This document shows, one piece after another, positions 1-9,789 of a stretch of DNA of 51,860 bases. The stretch lies in NCBI GenBank assembly GCA_016718655.1, contig JADKCV010000025.1:1-51860 (forward strand), written 5' to 3'. The position numbers and the translations under genes were made by a program. How positions within the stretch are numbered: position 1 is the first letter of the stretch; the number at the start of each line of letters is the position of its first letter. This DNA is from Flavobacteriales bacterium (GTDB lineage: Bacteria > Bacteroidota > Bacteroidia > Flavobacteriales_F > PHOS-HE28). Below the pieces are notes generated by a model, which made no database searches, was not told the DNA's origin, and saw only the letters and a program-made list of their open reading frames with translations.

Positions 1-1054
1 CGCAACGACATCCGCGCTTACATCAATGGGTGCACTCGGTATCGAGGCGGTAACACACAGAGCACCCACCGGCAACATGATCAGCAACAACATGGTGTAC
101 GTGAACGGCACCGGTGAGCGAGAGGCTTGGCCGTGTACAACCGTGGGACATGAAGATGTTATTGTAGCGTGCTGGTGGCCGCAGGCAACGAGTTCCAGAG
201 CTATGCCTTCTACCACCTCAGCAATTTCAACGACGGTTAGGATGCCTCTGTGCGCAACAACATATTCGCGAACAACGCTGGTGGCCTGGCCTATAACGTG
301 GGGCGACGGACAACGTCGCTACGGAAGACCACAACTGCCTGTTCAGCACGGGTAGCCTGCTTTCCCAAGTAGGTGGCAACGGCTACGCAACAGTTGCCGC
401 ACACCAGACTGGTACCAGGGCAGGGGTAACGCGGCGATAGCGACATCGGTCCCGTCTTCCCCGGGCAACCCGACCTGCACATGAACAACCGCAGGCTGAA
501 CGACCTGGGCGAGTATTTCTTCGTGGTGGCCGCCGATATCGACAGTGAAGCGCGCGGGAACCCCGCTTGCGATATGGGGGCGGATGAGTTCGACCCGGAG
601 TCGGTCGTGGGAACACCACCGGTCATCATCGACCAGACCCAACTACCTTACGAGTTGGGCCTGCCGGCCAGTTTCAACAGCTACCAATGGAGCACGGGCG
701 CCACCACACCAACCATCACCATTACCGCCGGTGGCCTGTACAGTTGCTTGGTGATGGACGCTAACTTCTGCTTTTACACGGTGAACGTGAACGTGGTCGT
801 GGAGATCACCACGGACGTTGCAGCGCATGAACGGGAACATTGCAGGTGCTTCCCAACCCGGCAACGGACCACATTTGGATCAACGGGCCATCGAGCGTGA
901 CGCCTACACGATCCACGACGCTGGCGGGCGCGTTGTGCTCCAGGGCATGTTGAACGATGGCGCGCCGATCGCCGTGGATGCGCTGCCAGACGGCCTTCAC
1001 ACGGTGCGCATTGCGGACGATACCTACCGTGCGTTCCGTTTCATGAAGCAGTGA
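1..1054 (+). pseudogene. Frameshifted secreted beta-helix protein with T9SS sorting domain (5' end outside window)
   Basis: No single frame is open, but pieces in all three frames join into one recognisable exported protein. Asn-rich turns such as NMISNNMVYVNG (near 75-110) and SVRNNIFANNAGGLAYNV (near 250-300) look like right-handed beta-helix coils. DMGADEF near 570-590 is the motif that commonly closes such helices in Bacteroidota. An Ig-like stretch with YQWSTGATTPTITITAGG follows near 680-740. The end is a type IX secretion sorting domain: VLPNP near 845, DAGGRVV near 915, then a TGA stop at 1052-1054. At least four frame changes are needed (near 120, 220, 470 and 840-905). Either the gene is decaying or, since neighbouring housekeeping genes show the same damage, single-base assembly errors are responsible. 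The substrate of the helix domain cannot be told. Confidence 0.6.
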
Positions 1055-1107
1055 CCTGCCATCGAGCGCAGCTACCGACCAGCGGTATTGCAGCGCCTGC
1101 GCGATGA

Positions 1108-1257
1108 TCCGAAGAACAGGTCTCTCCCGACCGCCGAACGCCTCGGACCTTCCCCCAAGGCTCCGAGGCGTTCACCCTCCATGGTATACCGGCCGGCACC
1201 TACGTGGTGCGATGGTCGGGTCCGGAAGAGCGACCGCTGCGCTTGGTGGTGTATTGA
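1108..1257 (+). pseudogene. Orphan T9SS sorting-domain remnant
   Basis: This short open stretch, with no good start codon, ends in GIPAGTYVVRWSGPEERPLR and then LVVY and TGA. That is the typical last strand pair of a Bacteroidota type A sorting domain (GlPaGtYvvr...lrlvv). The PNP turn and the DxxGR core that should come before it are missing. It sits about 50 bp after the stop of a complete sorting domain, so it may be the tail of a second cargo gene removed by deletion, or a duplicated tail. It is unlikely to be expressed as it stands. Confidence 0.4.
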
Positions 1258-1271
1258 CCCGTACAACCCCC

Positions 1272-1279
1272 TATCTTCG
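1272..1279 (+). promoter_or_regulatory. Putative -7 promoter box TATCTTCG
   Basis: The box matches TAnnTTYG, close to the Bacteroidota -7 consensus TAnnTTTG, and lies 68 bp before the small exported protein at 1348. The same box recurs before several other genes of the window. No clear -33 element was identified. Confidence 0.35.
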
Positions 1280-1347
1280 TATTTCCATCGGCCCTCAGGC
1301 ACCGCCGGAGTTCGATACCACGTCATACCGCCATACAACCCCATCCC

Positions 1348-1746
1348 ATGCGCACTTTCGCTTTGATCGCCACCGCTCTGTTCCTCAGCTTCACGTCGGC
1401 CCAGGCCCAATCCGGTACGGCCGCCACAGCCACCGTACAGACCCCTCAGCAGCAAGAGGTGCGTGCCCTCTCCGGTCAATTGAAGGAGACCTTGGGCACC
1501 GTGCAGCAACTCAGCATTTCCAACAACAAGCAGTTGAAGACCGCAACGGGCGCCGAACTGGATCGTTTGGGCCAGTTGCGCACCGAGATCGCGGGCATGA
1601 TGACCCGCCTGGAGAAGAACCTGACCGCCGTGAACACGGCCAGCCCTGATGGCCTTGCCGCTGCCCGGACGGATGCTCAGGCCAGCATCGAGTTGGCCAA
1701 TGCGTTGGTCGCCAAGGTGAAGGGTGTTGCCCCGGCTGGCAAATAA
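1348..1746 (+). CDS. Small exported Ala/Gln-rich protein, unknown function
   Basis: The 132-residue product begins with a clear signal peptide (hydrophobic ALIATALFLSFTSAQA, cleavage likely near residue 21). The mature part is short, helical in appearance and rich in Ala, Gln, Leu and Thr with no cysteines. Spaced hydrophobics between residues 35 and 125 suggest two or three amphipathic helices, possibly a small periplasmic helical bundle. I do not recognise the family. The gene stands alone between a remnant of a T9SS gene and a cupin-like gene. A promoter-like box lies 68 bp upstream and a hairpin follows the stop. The ATG at 1348 is chosen because it directly precedes the signal peptide. 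Confidence 0.75.
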   Translation: MRTFALIATALFLSFTSAQAQSGTAATATVQTPQQQEVRALSGQLKETLGTVQQLSISNNKQLKTATGAELDRLGQLRTEIAGMMTRLEKNLTAVNTASPDGLAAARTDAQASIELANALVAKVKGVAPAGK

Positions 1747-1762
1747 TCCTCCTATCCTATTG

Positions 1763-1794
1763 CACGGGCCGATCCCAGTTGGGGGTCGGCCGTG
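1763..1794 (+). terminator. GC-rich hairpin after the small exported protein gene
   Basis: CACGGGCCGATCCC pairs with GGGGGTCGGCCGTG across a short loop, with one bulge, starting 17 bp after the stop codon at 1746. Only a weak pyrimidine run follows, so it may act as a terminator or as an RNA 3'-end stabiliser. Confidence 0.5.
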
Positions 1795-1886
1795 TTCATC
1801 CTCTGCCTCTATCGGCGTGGCGAGGTATCCTTCCGGCACCGAACTTCGTTATACCCGATCGGACCACTAACCAATAGACACGTTCC

Positions 1887-2756
1887 ATGGAGATCAGACG
1901 CGTTGCAGAAGGGGAGCTTACCCATAAGGAGTTCTACAACGAATACTGGAAGAAAGGCATTCCCCTGGTCTTCAAGGATGCCAGCAAGAAGTGGAAGGCC
2001 TCGGGGACCTTCACGCCGGAGTTCTTCCCGACCGATTCGGCGACCGCAAGACGGTGGGTGAACGGGGTGGAGTACACCATGACCGGGATCCTGGACCTGG
2101 TCGAAGGCAAGGATACGAGCCGTCCTGTGCCCTATCCGTGCAAGTACCACATCCGTGGTCAGCTACCTGAGCTGGCCGGCCACATGAACCCCTTGACCCT
2201 GGTTATGCCCGGCCCAATTGGTTGGAAGCCGCTGGTTCCAGCGCGGCAACTGGGGCAACGCCACCGAGTTGTTCATCGGCGGCCCCGGTGGGCAGTTCCC
2301 CACATCCATATCGACTACTACCACCTCAGCGCCTGGATCAACCAGTTGTACGGGGAGAAGGGGAGTTCACCGTGTACCGCGAGCAGGCGCATATGATGTA
2401 TGCGGACCCCAACCGATCCGTGGAAGTCAACATCAATGACCCGGAGAACCCGGATTACGACCGCTTCCCCTGTTCAAGAACGTGACCCCGTACAAGTTGC
2501 GATCAAGGCGGGCGAATCACTCTATGTGCCATTCGGTCTTTGGCACACAGCACGCTCGCTCACCACGTCCATGTCCGTAGCCTATGACCTGATGAACGCG
2601 GAGAACTTCCCAGACTTCCTCAAGGACGTATGGGACTTCCGCAAAGGCGGAAGCAAGGCGAAGGCCGTGGCCATCACCGGGTATGCAGCCGTGGCCGGTG
2701 CACTATGCAAGATCGAGGACCTCGTGGGCGTGCAGCGCAGCAGCGACCGCGCCTGA
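1887..2756 (+). pseudogene. Cupin-like (JmjC/cupin_8) protein, frameshifted
   Basis: Joined across frames, the product is about 290 residues: an N-terminal part (MEIRRVAEGELTHKEFYNEY), WFQRGNWGNATELFIGGPGG, then HIDYYHLSAWINQLYGEKEF, and a C-terminal AGESLYVPFGLWHTARSLTT. The HxD (HID) pair followed about 90 residues later by the His of LWHTA fits the iron ligands of cupin_8/JmjC-type Fe(II)/2-oxoglutarate oxygenases. This family includes protein and RNA hydroxylases, and the substrate here is unknown. Frame changes are needed near 2235, 2300, 2365 and 2475. The total length is a multiple of three, yet no single frame is open throughout. Sequencing indels are the simplest reason, because flanking essential genes are affected too. 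The gene converges with ybeY across a strong hairpin. Confidence 0.65.
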
Positions 2757-2778
2757 CCCAAGGCGCTACAAGCAAGAA

Positions 2779-2805
2779 GGCCCGGCATCCTGGAGATGCC
2801 GGGCC
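2779..2805. terminator. Bidirectional terminator hairpin
   Basis: GGCCCGGCATC (2779-2789) and GATGCCGGGCC (2795-2805) form a perfect 11-bp stem around a 5-nt loop. It lies between the convergent stops of the cupin-like gene (2756, plus strand) and ybeY (2824, minus strand), where a shared terminator is expected. Confidence 0.8.
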
Positions 2806-2823
2806 TTCATCGTTCAAGGCGCT

Positions 2824-3238
2824 TCACAGTCGCGCCAAGTACTTGTCCTCCAAGGCACGCATCGCCTCCTTCTGGGCCTTGGTCTTGTCCCCGTGCCCCA
2901 ACAGGTGCAGCAAGCCATGGACCATCACCCGGCGAAGCTCCTGTTGGGCGGGCACTCGAAGCTGGCTGCGTTGTCCTTGATGCGCTCATGGCTCATGAGG
3001 ATGTCGCCACTCACGCCGGTCCCCGTCTGACCATCGAAGGTGATCACGTCCGTATAGTCGTCGTGACCCAGGTAACGCTGGTTGTAGGCGAGGAGTGCCG
3101 CATCGGTCATGAGCACATAAATGAGCTCGTTGATACTATGACCGTGGTCTCGAGCCACACCTTGTAACCAGCGGCGAAGGAGCGCACGGTCGCGGAAGGC
3201 GTTGGGAACATCCACGGCCTGAACGCGATGGTGGGCAT
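2824..3238 (-). CDS. ybeY: rRNA maturation endoribonuclease YbeY, with apparent frameshifts
   Basis: YbeY is a zinc-dependent endoribonuclease for 16S rRNA 3'-end maturation and 70S quality control. The family core is visible: YVLMTDAALLAYNQRYLGHD, then TDVITFD, then VSGDILMSHERIKDNA, and in the next frame ELRRVMVHGLLHLLGHGDKT, which holds the His-x3-His-x5-His zinc motif. The protein ends with ALEDKYLARL and TGA at 2824-2826. Two one-base losses break the frame. One lies just after the start, between MPTIAF and AVDVPNAFRDRALLRRWL (near 3220). The other lies between ASFE and QQELRR (near 2950-2960). The length, 415 nt, fits two missing bases. Because the gene is normally needed for ribosome quality control, sequence error is likelier than true inactivation. 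It lies 11 bp after the upstream ATPase gene, as in an operon. Confidence 0.8.
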
Positions 3239-3249
3239 GCTCGTTGGTG

Positions 3250-3684
3250 CTATGCTTGCACGGGTTGCAGGCTGAAGGCCATGGCCACCGTGGCGCCATT
3301 ATCGCTGAACTCCACGCCGTCGGCCAAGGCACGCATCAGGAACACCCACGTCCATGGGGCTTCTCCAGGTCCTGGGGTCGGTGGGGTCGGGCAGGTGCTC
3401 GAAGTCGAAGCCGGGACCCTGGTCCTGCACCAGGAAGATGATCCGACCTTCCTTCACCTCGTAACCCAAGGTCACCTGTTTGGTAGGGTCCAAACGGTTG
3501 CCGTGGTGGATGGCGTTGTTCACGGCCTCGGTAAGTGCGATGAGGATGTTGCCGTAATGGCTCTCATGCACGTTGTGCTTGGAGCAGGCTTCATCGATCA
3601 AGTTCTCGGCAAGGGCGATGTTCTCGGCTTTCGCGGGGAAGTCGATGCGCTGGGTAATTCCAACTGTTCGGTCAATGCTCCCAT
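3250..3684 (-). CDS. GHKL ATP-binding protein (RsbW-like anti-sigma/serine kinase fold), frameshifted
   Basis: The joined product of about 145 residues has the HATPase_c signature of RsbW/SpoIIAB-type proteins: N box LTEAVNNAIHHGN, G1 box VQDQGPGFDF, then GRGVFLMRALADGVEF and a final DNGATVAMAFSL. Such proteins bind ATP and often bind or phosphorylate a partner-switching antagonist, so a role in regulation is inferred. Single-base frame changes are needed near 3655 (after MGALTEQLELP), near 3370 and near 3345. Its ATG follows the stop of the DUF4175-like gene by 7 bp and ybeY follows by 11 bp, so the three genes probably form one transcript. Confidence 0.7.
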
Positions 3685-3691
3685 GGGCGGT

Positions 3692-6600
3692 TCAGGGTCG
3701 GTCAAAGGTACCGAAATACGCATTGACGCGATCGCGGTAGTACGGCTTCAATCCCGGGGCACTGTTCGTAACAGCTCCGCCTCGCGGGCCCGTTGCCGTT
3801 GGTGGTCGAAGTAGCGTGCCGGATCGGGTGGTGGCTGGTCGCGACCCTCGTTACTGGTGCGTTTCTGGTCCAGTTCGCGCTCCCGCTCGGCCTTTTTCAT
3901 GCTCCAACAGGCGGGTCATGATGTCCTGCTGGCGGCGCAAGGTCTCCGGGGAGATGTTCTTGTTGACGATGTCCTTCTCGTTCTTCTCCATCTCCTCGGC
4001 CAACTTGGTCAGACCATTTCCACTACCGCTGCCATCCTTGTTCAGCTCTTGGGCCATCTTCTGCATCTCCTTGCGGATGGCGGCCTGCTGAGCGGCCAGG
4101 TTGGCCAATTGCTGGCTCATTCCGGGCATGCCCATTCCTCCAGGGTTCTTCTCACCGGGCTTTTCGCCGGGTTTCTTGCCTTTCTCCATGGCCTTGCGCA
4201 TCTCCTCCAATTGCTTCTGCAAGGCTTCCTGTTGAGCCTTCATCTTGGCCATGCTCGGCTTCTTACCCTTTCCCCGCCACTACCTCCAGGCTTGTTGCAT
4301 TCACCGCTGCCGGGCATGCTCTGGTTCATCTGCTGCTGCATCTGTTGCAGGGCCTCGTTCAACAGCAGGGCCAGGTTGTTCAGGCTGGTCATGGCGTGCT
4401 GCTGTTTGTCGGCGGCCATGGGCTTGTAACGTTCGTTGGCGCGGGCCTCGCCCAGCAGGCGGGTGGCCTCGTCCATGTTACCGTTCACTGCCGTCATCTC
4501 CCGGTTCACGATGGCTTCCAACTGGGGCACGCGTTTGCTCAGGGCATAGAGGCTGTCCTCGATCACCTTGGCATCATCGCGCAGCTTGCGCTGGGTGCGT
4601 CCGTGCTGCACGAAGCGTGGGTCCCGCACCGAGGTCCCGGTGAGCTCGTCCATCAGTCCTTCCTGTTCGAAGCTCAGGTGTACGATGTTCTCCAGCACCT
4701 GGCGCAGCGCGTCCATGTCCTCCTCCTGCTGCTCCTGGGCACCGCTCTGCATGGCGCTCTGCATCTGGAAGGCGAGCTGCTCCATCTGCTCGGCGGCCTT
4801 CTTCTGGCTTTCACCGGCCTTCTGGTTCTGCTTCTTCTCCAGCTGTTCGCTGCTCTGCTGCTGCTCGTCCTGGATCTGTTGCTCCTGCTCGTCCGTCTTC
4901 GGTAGGTCCATCGGGGTCTCCAGTTCCGCGTTCTTCTTCTCCAACTCGTCCATCTCCTTGCGCAACTCGTCCATCTCCTTGTTCAAGCTCCTCCTGCTCT
5001 TCGCCAACTCCTCCAGCTGCTTGGCGATGTCCTCGGCCTTCTGCTCCACCTCCAGGCGCTTGAACTGCTCCAGCGCACGGTCCAGCTCCTTCTCGATGTC
5101 CTGCTGGTCCATCTTCATCTCTTGCAAGGACTCCTGGAGCTCCTCCTTGTTCACCTTCTCCATCATCTCCTGCACCTTCCGGTACAGCTCCTTCATCTCC
5201 TCGCTCAGCACGTTCTCGAAGAGCTCCTGCACCTGCTTCTGCTTCTCCAGGATCCGCTCCTCCTGCGGACGGAACTCCTGCTGGCGCTGCTGGTCCTCAC
5301 GCAGCTGCTGGGTGTTCTGCTCGATACGCTGCTGGAGGTCCTTCTGGCGCTGCATCACGTTCTCCAACTTCTGCTTGTCCTGCCAGTTCACCTCCTTCTT
5401 GTCCAGGAGCTCCCTGCGCAACTTGTCCAGTTCCTCCTGCAGCTCCTGGGCCTCGCGGATGTTGTCCTTCAGGTCGCCTTTCAATGCTTCGTTCTGCTGG
5501 TCCTGCTGCTGGGCCAGCTCCTTCAGGGTGGGTGCCTCGAAGACCTGGGGTGCGCTACGGGCGCTCTTGCTACCGTTCACGCCGTCGTTGTCCCACACCT
5601 CGAACCAGTGCTCCACGCGGTCGCCCGGATTGATGGTGAGGCCGTACAGCTCCCAGCTGTGGAAGAACTCCTGCCGGGTTTGGCGCCAATGCAAGCTCGG
5701 TGGTGCCGCTGCGCAGTTCGGGGGCCACGCTGTCGCCACCGCTCACGAAGCGGTAGTGGAACAGCAGACGTTTGAAACCATGGTCGTCACCCACCTCGCC
5801 GCGGTAGAAGAGGCGCTTGAGCGCGGTGCTGTCCGTGCGGGTCTCCACCTGGATGGTGGGGTGCAGGTCGGGGATCACCTCCAAGCGGTATTGCAGAGCG
5901 GTGTTGGCGGCGCGGGTGCCGGCGTGCGGGGCCATCCGGTAGGTGCGGCTCTGCAACAGGCGCCGACTGCCGTTGAAGGTGCTGGTGCCCGCGTCGGTGC
6001 TGGTTGGACGCAGCGCGTAGGTGGTATCGTCGAAGGCCAGGTCCAAGCGGTCGGCACTGCGGGCGCGCATGGTCCAGGTCACCCGGGTGCCGGCGGGCAC
6101 GCTCAGGTCGCCGCTGTTCGCCACTACGGTGTTCGGCAGGCCCAGGTAGGGGGGATGTTCCAGCTGCATGCGCAGGTCCAGCAGCAGGGGATCGGGAACG
6201 GTGGTGAGGGTGTAGGTGCTATCTCGGAATCCTTCGGCCACGAAGGTGAAGGCGATGGGCTGTTGTACGTTGCGGAAACGGTGCGTGAAGTGGGTGGCGT
6301 CGCTGCGCACCAAGGGGATCCGTTGGCCGTCAACCTCCACCTCCACCTGCTGGGGGATCACCTCGCCACGTAATTCCAACAGCACCTCGAAGTCTTGTTG
6401 TTCCGGCACGGTGAGGCTGTCGTTGAGCAGCACGAAGTCGAAGGGGGCAACAGGCAGGAACTCGCTGCGGTGTTCCAGGATGCGTTGGGTGGGACCGGTG
6501 ATGAGGCTGGGCGCGGCCACCAACAGCACCAGCAGCACGGCCAAGGGTGGCAGTGCGTAGCGCAGGTAGCGCGTGTTGCGGCGCAGGTCGATCGCACTGG

Positions 6601-7036
6601 AGAAGGGCACCGGACCCAGCTCGCGGCTACGCTGGTCCACGGCCGCTTCGATCAGGGCGCGCTGGTCGGGCTGGGCATCGGCCATCTCGCGCAGCTGCAG
6701 CGTGTTCAGCAACTTGTCCTTCACCTCCCCGAAGTGCGTGCCCACGATGCGCGCCGCCTCGGCATGGCTGATCACAGCGCCCAAGCGATAGCGCTTGAAG
6801 AGCGGCACCACCACGAAGCGACCCAGGATCACCGCAGTGGCCGCGACAGTCGACCAGAAAAGTGCCGTGCGCACGCCGGTCCCGAAGTGGCCCATGTGCT
6901 CCAGTAGGGTGGCCCCTAGGAACACCACCACCAACAGCCCAACGCTGTAGAGCGCACCACGGATGGCCTGATCCGCGTAATACTTGCGGATGAAGCCATC
7001 GAGCTTCGTGATCAGGTGGTCGTAGTCGGTGCGCAT
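3692..7036 (-). CDS. DUF4175-like large membrane/coiled-coil protein, frameshifted
   Basis: About 1,115 residues. The N-terminus (MRTDYDHLITKLDGFIRKYY) is followed by two hydrophobic segments (about residues 25-45 and 55-75) and a third near 180-200. A beta-rich periplasmic part follows (about 210-500). Next comes a very long Gln/Glu/Lys-rich coiled coil (about 510-800) and a Met/Gln-rich region with PGEKPGEKNPGG. The tail LKPYYRDRVNAYFG resembles the conserved end of Bacteroidota DUF4175 proteins as I remember them. The role is unknown; an envelope location is inferred. Frame changes are needed near 5685 (ALAPNPA to EFFHSWELYG), 4275, 3893 and 3775, each one base. The ATG at 7036 is preferred over an upstream in-frame extension because it matches the family start. 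The gene heads an operon with the ATPase and ybeY. Confidence 0.75.
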
Positions 7037-7157
7037 GGGTGCGATGATCCCCTCAACGGACAAGCCAAGGGTCTTGTTGCCGAACAAAGCTACGGCGTGC
7101 GCAACCCCGGTACCGCAATGGTACACGGAAGGGTTGCATACGGTTCAGCCGGAAGGT

Positions 7158-8921
7158 CTATTCCACCACCACCCGCGCCTGCCACCCTTGCCGATCCGGC
7201 GCTTCCACCAGCAGTAGGTAAGTGCCCGCTTCCGCAGTGGTGCTCAGCTCCTGCTGCTCCGTGCTACCGGCCAGGAAGTACTGCTGCACCACACGCCCGC
7301 TGGCATCCAGCAGATGGGCCTGAGCGGGGCCGAGGTCGGCAGGTAGGGTCAGGATGAAGTTGCCATTGTTCGGGTTGGGGAAGATCGGCAAATGCCGGCC
7401 CCCCGTTACTTCCGCCATGCCCACCGTACTCAGCACGTAGGTCACCGTCACTTCGCAGCCGTTGGCATCGGTCACGGTCAGGGTGTAGGTGCCGTCCTCC
7501 GGGGCGATGAGGAAGGGCTGGTCGCCGCCGATGGGCATGCCGTTGGAGCTCCAAGCGTAGGAGGTGAACACATTGGGCACGAAGAGGGTGAGGCCGTCGC
7601 GTTCAATGGTGACGGTGGGGCAGACCACCGCGGTGTCGCTCAATGCGCTGCAGCCTTGGGCGGTGGTGCCGCTCACCCACCACAGGCCGGGTCCATCGGG
7701 CAATAGGCATGGGTCCGAGGCACCGGGCACCGTATCCCCATCGTGGAACCAGGTGTAGGTCACAAGCGTGTCCGGAGTGGCGCAGAGCTCCCCGGTCACC
7801 TCGTTCGCAGCAAGGGCGATGGTGGGTAGGGCATACACAGCAATGGTGTCCGTATCGAAGAAGGTCTGCTGCACCTCCGTACTGATGGACAGGCTGCCCG
7901 TGGTGCCACCGGCCACATTGATGAAGTAGGTGCCATCCCCGTTCGCAGGGATATTGTAGGTGCCGAGCAGGTCGTTCTGGCTCACCGCATCCTCGTCGTA
8001 GAAGCTGATGGAGTAGGGGGGAGCGTCCAAGAGCAAGCCCAGGTCGTTCCAAGAGCCGGTGAACGTATTGTCCAAGGTTGTGCTGGTGAAGGTGCCTCCG
8101 GTGGCATCGGTGAGCACGAAGTAGGGGTCCGGGTCACCGGTGCATCCTACGAAGGGTACATCGGGTTCTTCCACATCGCCGCACCAATTGCCGTTCACGC
8201 CGGTGAGTGTGACACTGTTCAGTACCAGGCCGCCGATGGAGGTCTGCAGGCTGATGACGTAGGTTCCGGGTTCCGTGAATGTCTGGGCGGGAGGCACAGC
8301 CAGGTCGCTGATGCCGCCATTGCCGAAGGCCCACTGATAGAACGTGGGGGCCGGACTTCCATCAATGAGCGCCTCGAAGCTGGCCGTTACGCTGCCGCAG
8401 CCCGAAGTCGGTCCGTAGGTGAAGCTGGCATTGCCGCCGATACCCGGGAGCACGTTCAACACAATGGAGAAGGTCTGGGGCACATCCAGGTCGAACCCAT
8501 TGAAGTTGACCCCGGCCAGGATGTTGATGTCCACGGCATAGGTACCGGCCACCAGAGGAGTGCCACACAGCCGCGCACATCCATAGGCGTTCTGTTGTGG
8601 GTAGTATACGCTGCCCGGTGCGTTGGTCTCGAGTTCCAAACCGAAGGGCATACCCTCCACACCGGTCACGGTCATCTGCTCGAAGTCCACGGTGAAGCCG
8701 GTACCCGGGTCGGTGAAGATGGGGGGCAGCCAGAAGGTGATATCGGCCTGGTAGGTCACGCCAGCTGTGGCATCGGGTGGGGACAGCGGGCACAGGGTGG
8801 GGAAGGCTGGGTCCGAAACGCAGCTCAGGTCCGGTGTGCACCCGGGACACTGCGCGCGCGCAGTGGCCAATTGTGCCAGTGCGATGATGGGAAATACGGC
8901 CAAGCGTAATGTCGATCGCAT
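7158..8921 (-). CDS. Secreted T9SS cargo protein with PKD domain, paralogue A
   Basis: About 587 residues. The signal peptide (LRLAVFPIIALAQLATARAQ) is followed by a Cys-containing start, QCPGCTPDLSCVSDPAFPTLCP, spelled here as family pattern QC-x2-C-x5-C-x8-C. A beta domain (about 30-165) comes next, then a PKD-like domain (SFEALIDGSPAPTFYQWAFG, about 175-255), further beta domains with WCGDVEEPDVPF, and a type IX sorting domain (FPNPNNGNFILTLP, LLDASGRVVQQ, LLLVE) ending at the stop. The paralogue at 9790-11355 shares this whole plan. The ATG at 8921 is chosen because it sits directly at the signal peptide; the frame extends further upstream but overlaps the divergent gene. TACCTTGC just upstream resembles a -7 box. 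Function unknown; surface-exposed or released product. Confidence 0.8.
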   Translation of the reverse strand: MRSTLRLAVFPIIALAQLATARAQCPGCTPDLSCVSDPAFPTLCPLSPPDATAGVTYQADITFWLPPIFTDPGTGFTVDFEQMTVTGVEGMPFGLELETNAPGSVYYPQQNAYGCARLCGTPLVAGTYAVDINILAGVNFNGFDLDVPQTFSIVLNVLPGIGGNASFTYGPTSGCGSVTASFEALIDGSPAPTFYQWAFGNGGISDLAVPPAQTFTEPGTYVISLQTSIGGLVLNSVTLTGVNGNWCGDVEEPDVPFVGCTGDPDPYFVLTDATGGTFTSTTLDNTFTGSWNDLGLLLDAPPYSISFYDEDAVSQNDLLGTYNIPANGDGTYFINVAGGTTGSLSISTEVQQTFFDTDTIAVYALPTIALAANEVTGELCATPDTLVTYTWFHDGDTVPGASDPCLLPDGPGLWWVSGTTAQGCSALSDTAVVCPTVTIERDGLTLFVPNVFTSYAWSSNGMPIGGDQPFLIAPEDGTYTLTVTDANGCEVTVTYVLSTVGMAEVTGGRHLPIFPNPNNGNFILTLPADLGPAQAHLLDASGRVVQQYFLAGSTEQQELSTTAEAGTYLLLVEAPDRQGWQARVVVE

Positions 8922-8995
8922 GCGGTCGGAGGTGAACGGGCAAGGTAATGAACACCGTGAAAGCAGCCTTTCACCGCGCCTTGCGTCTTGGTGCC

Positions 8996-9772
8996 ATGCC
9001 CTGCAGCCTCCTCGACCCCTCACGCTCCTTCATCCTGCGGTCGGTGTTGCTGCTGATGGCCCTTACCCCGGTGGTGGACCTCTACTCCGCTGGTCAGCCG
9101 CTCCCGCGAAAGACCCTCACGCTCCGGCGCTCACCCAATGCCTATGGCAACCAGTACTTCCATGCCAATTCCGCCATCCCCTTGAAGTCCGGTACCGGTC
9201 AGTACCGCAACGTGCTGGTTTCGTGGAACAGTGTGAACTATGCGGCCAGCAAACGCCTCATGATCGGCGGAGGTATGGACCTGTATTCCACCATCAACGC
9301 TGCCCGCCTTTCGCCAGTGTGGACCGCGCGCTTACAGTACTGTGGACCGCTGTCTGAGAATACCCACTTGGGTGGTACCGTGTTCTACCTGGACCTACCC
9401 TTGCCCAAGGACCCCGAGGCCGCTGGAGCTGCGGATGAGCGTGGCTTGGCGGTGGTGCAGGCACAATTCACATGGGGGAACGCGGATGACCAGGTCACGT
9501 TCGCAGGAGGTGTTGCACACGTGGTCAGCACCGAGGAGCAGCGACCGATCGTCACCATATCCGGTGCGAAGCGGGTATTCGCCAACGTTCAACTCATCAC
9601 CGAGCATTGGGCCATCCTCGATGAAGCGGATGACTTGTTCACGCACAGCTTGGGACTGCGCGTGGTGGGTGATCACTTGGCCATCGACATCGGTGCACTG
9701 TACAATGAGCGCTTGAGCGATCGTACGTTCTCCTGGGGGCTGCCATTCATCGCAGCCACGCTCAACTTCTAA
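8996..9772 (+). CDS. Putative outer-membrane beta-barrel protein
   Basis: The product (258 residues from 8996; the frame opens at 8948) has a hydrophobic N-terminal segment near SFILRSVLLLMALTPVVDLY. Then come SPNAYGNQYFHANSAIPLKS and alternating aromatic/Gly-rich beta strands (VLVSWNSVNYAAS, LMIGGGMDLYS, THLGGTVFYLDLPL), ending in the aromatic residue Phe (IAATLNF). This resembles the small Bacteroidota barrel family whose members start with xxxNQYFxxxSAxPLKxG, which I know only as uncharacterised. It lies between two paralogous T9SS cargo genes, divergent from one and converging with the other, so a partnership with them is possible. Start 8996 leaves room for a divergent promoter; 8948 would leave only 26 bp. 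Confidence 0.6.
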   Translation: MPCSLLDPSRSFILRSVLLLMALTPVVDLYSAGQPLPRKTLTLRRSPNAYGNQYFHANSAIPLKSGTGQYRNVLVSWNSVNYAASKRLMIGGGMDLYSTINAARLSPVWTARLQYCGPLSENTHLGGTVFYLDLPLPKDPEAAGAADERGLAVVQAQFTWGNADDQVTFAGGVAHVVSTEEQRPIVTISGAKRVFANVQLITEHWAILDEADDLFTHSLGLRVVGDHLAIDIGALYNERLSDRTFSWGLPFIAATLNF

Positions 9773-9789
9773 GTCGACCCCCTGGCCGA

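Noticed and set aside
4568..6373. A 601-codon open frame on the plus strand opposite the DUF4175-like gene
   Set aside because: Its translation is Ser/Cys-rich low complexity, as expected from the antisense of Gln/Glu/Lys coiled-coil codons; the minus-strand protein has real family features.
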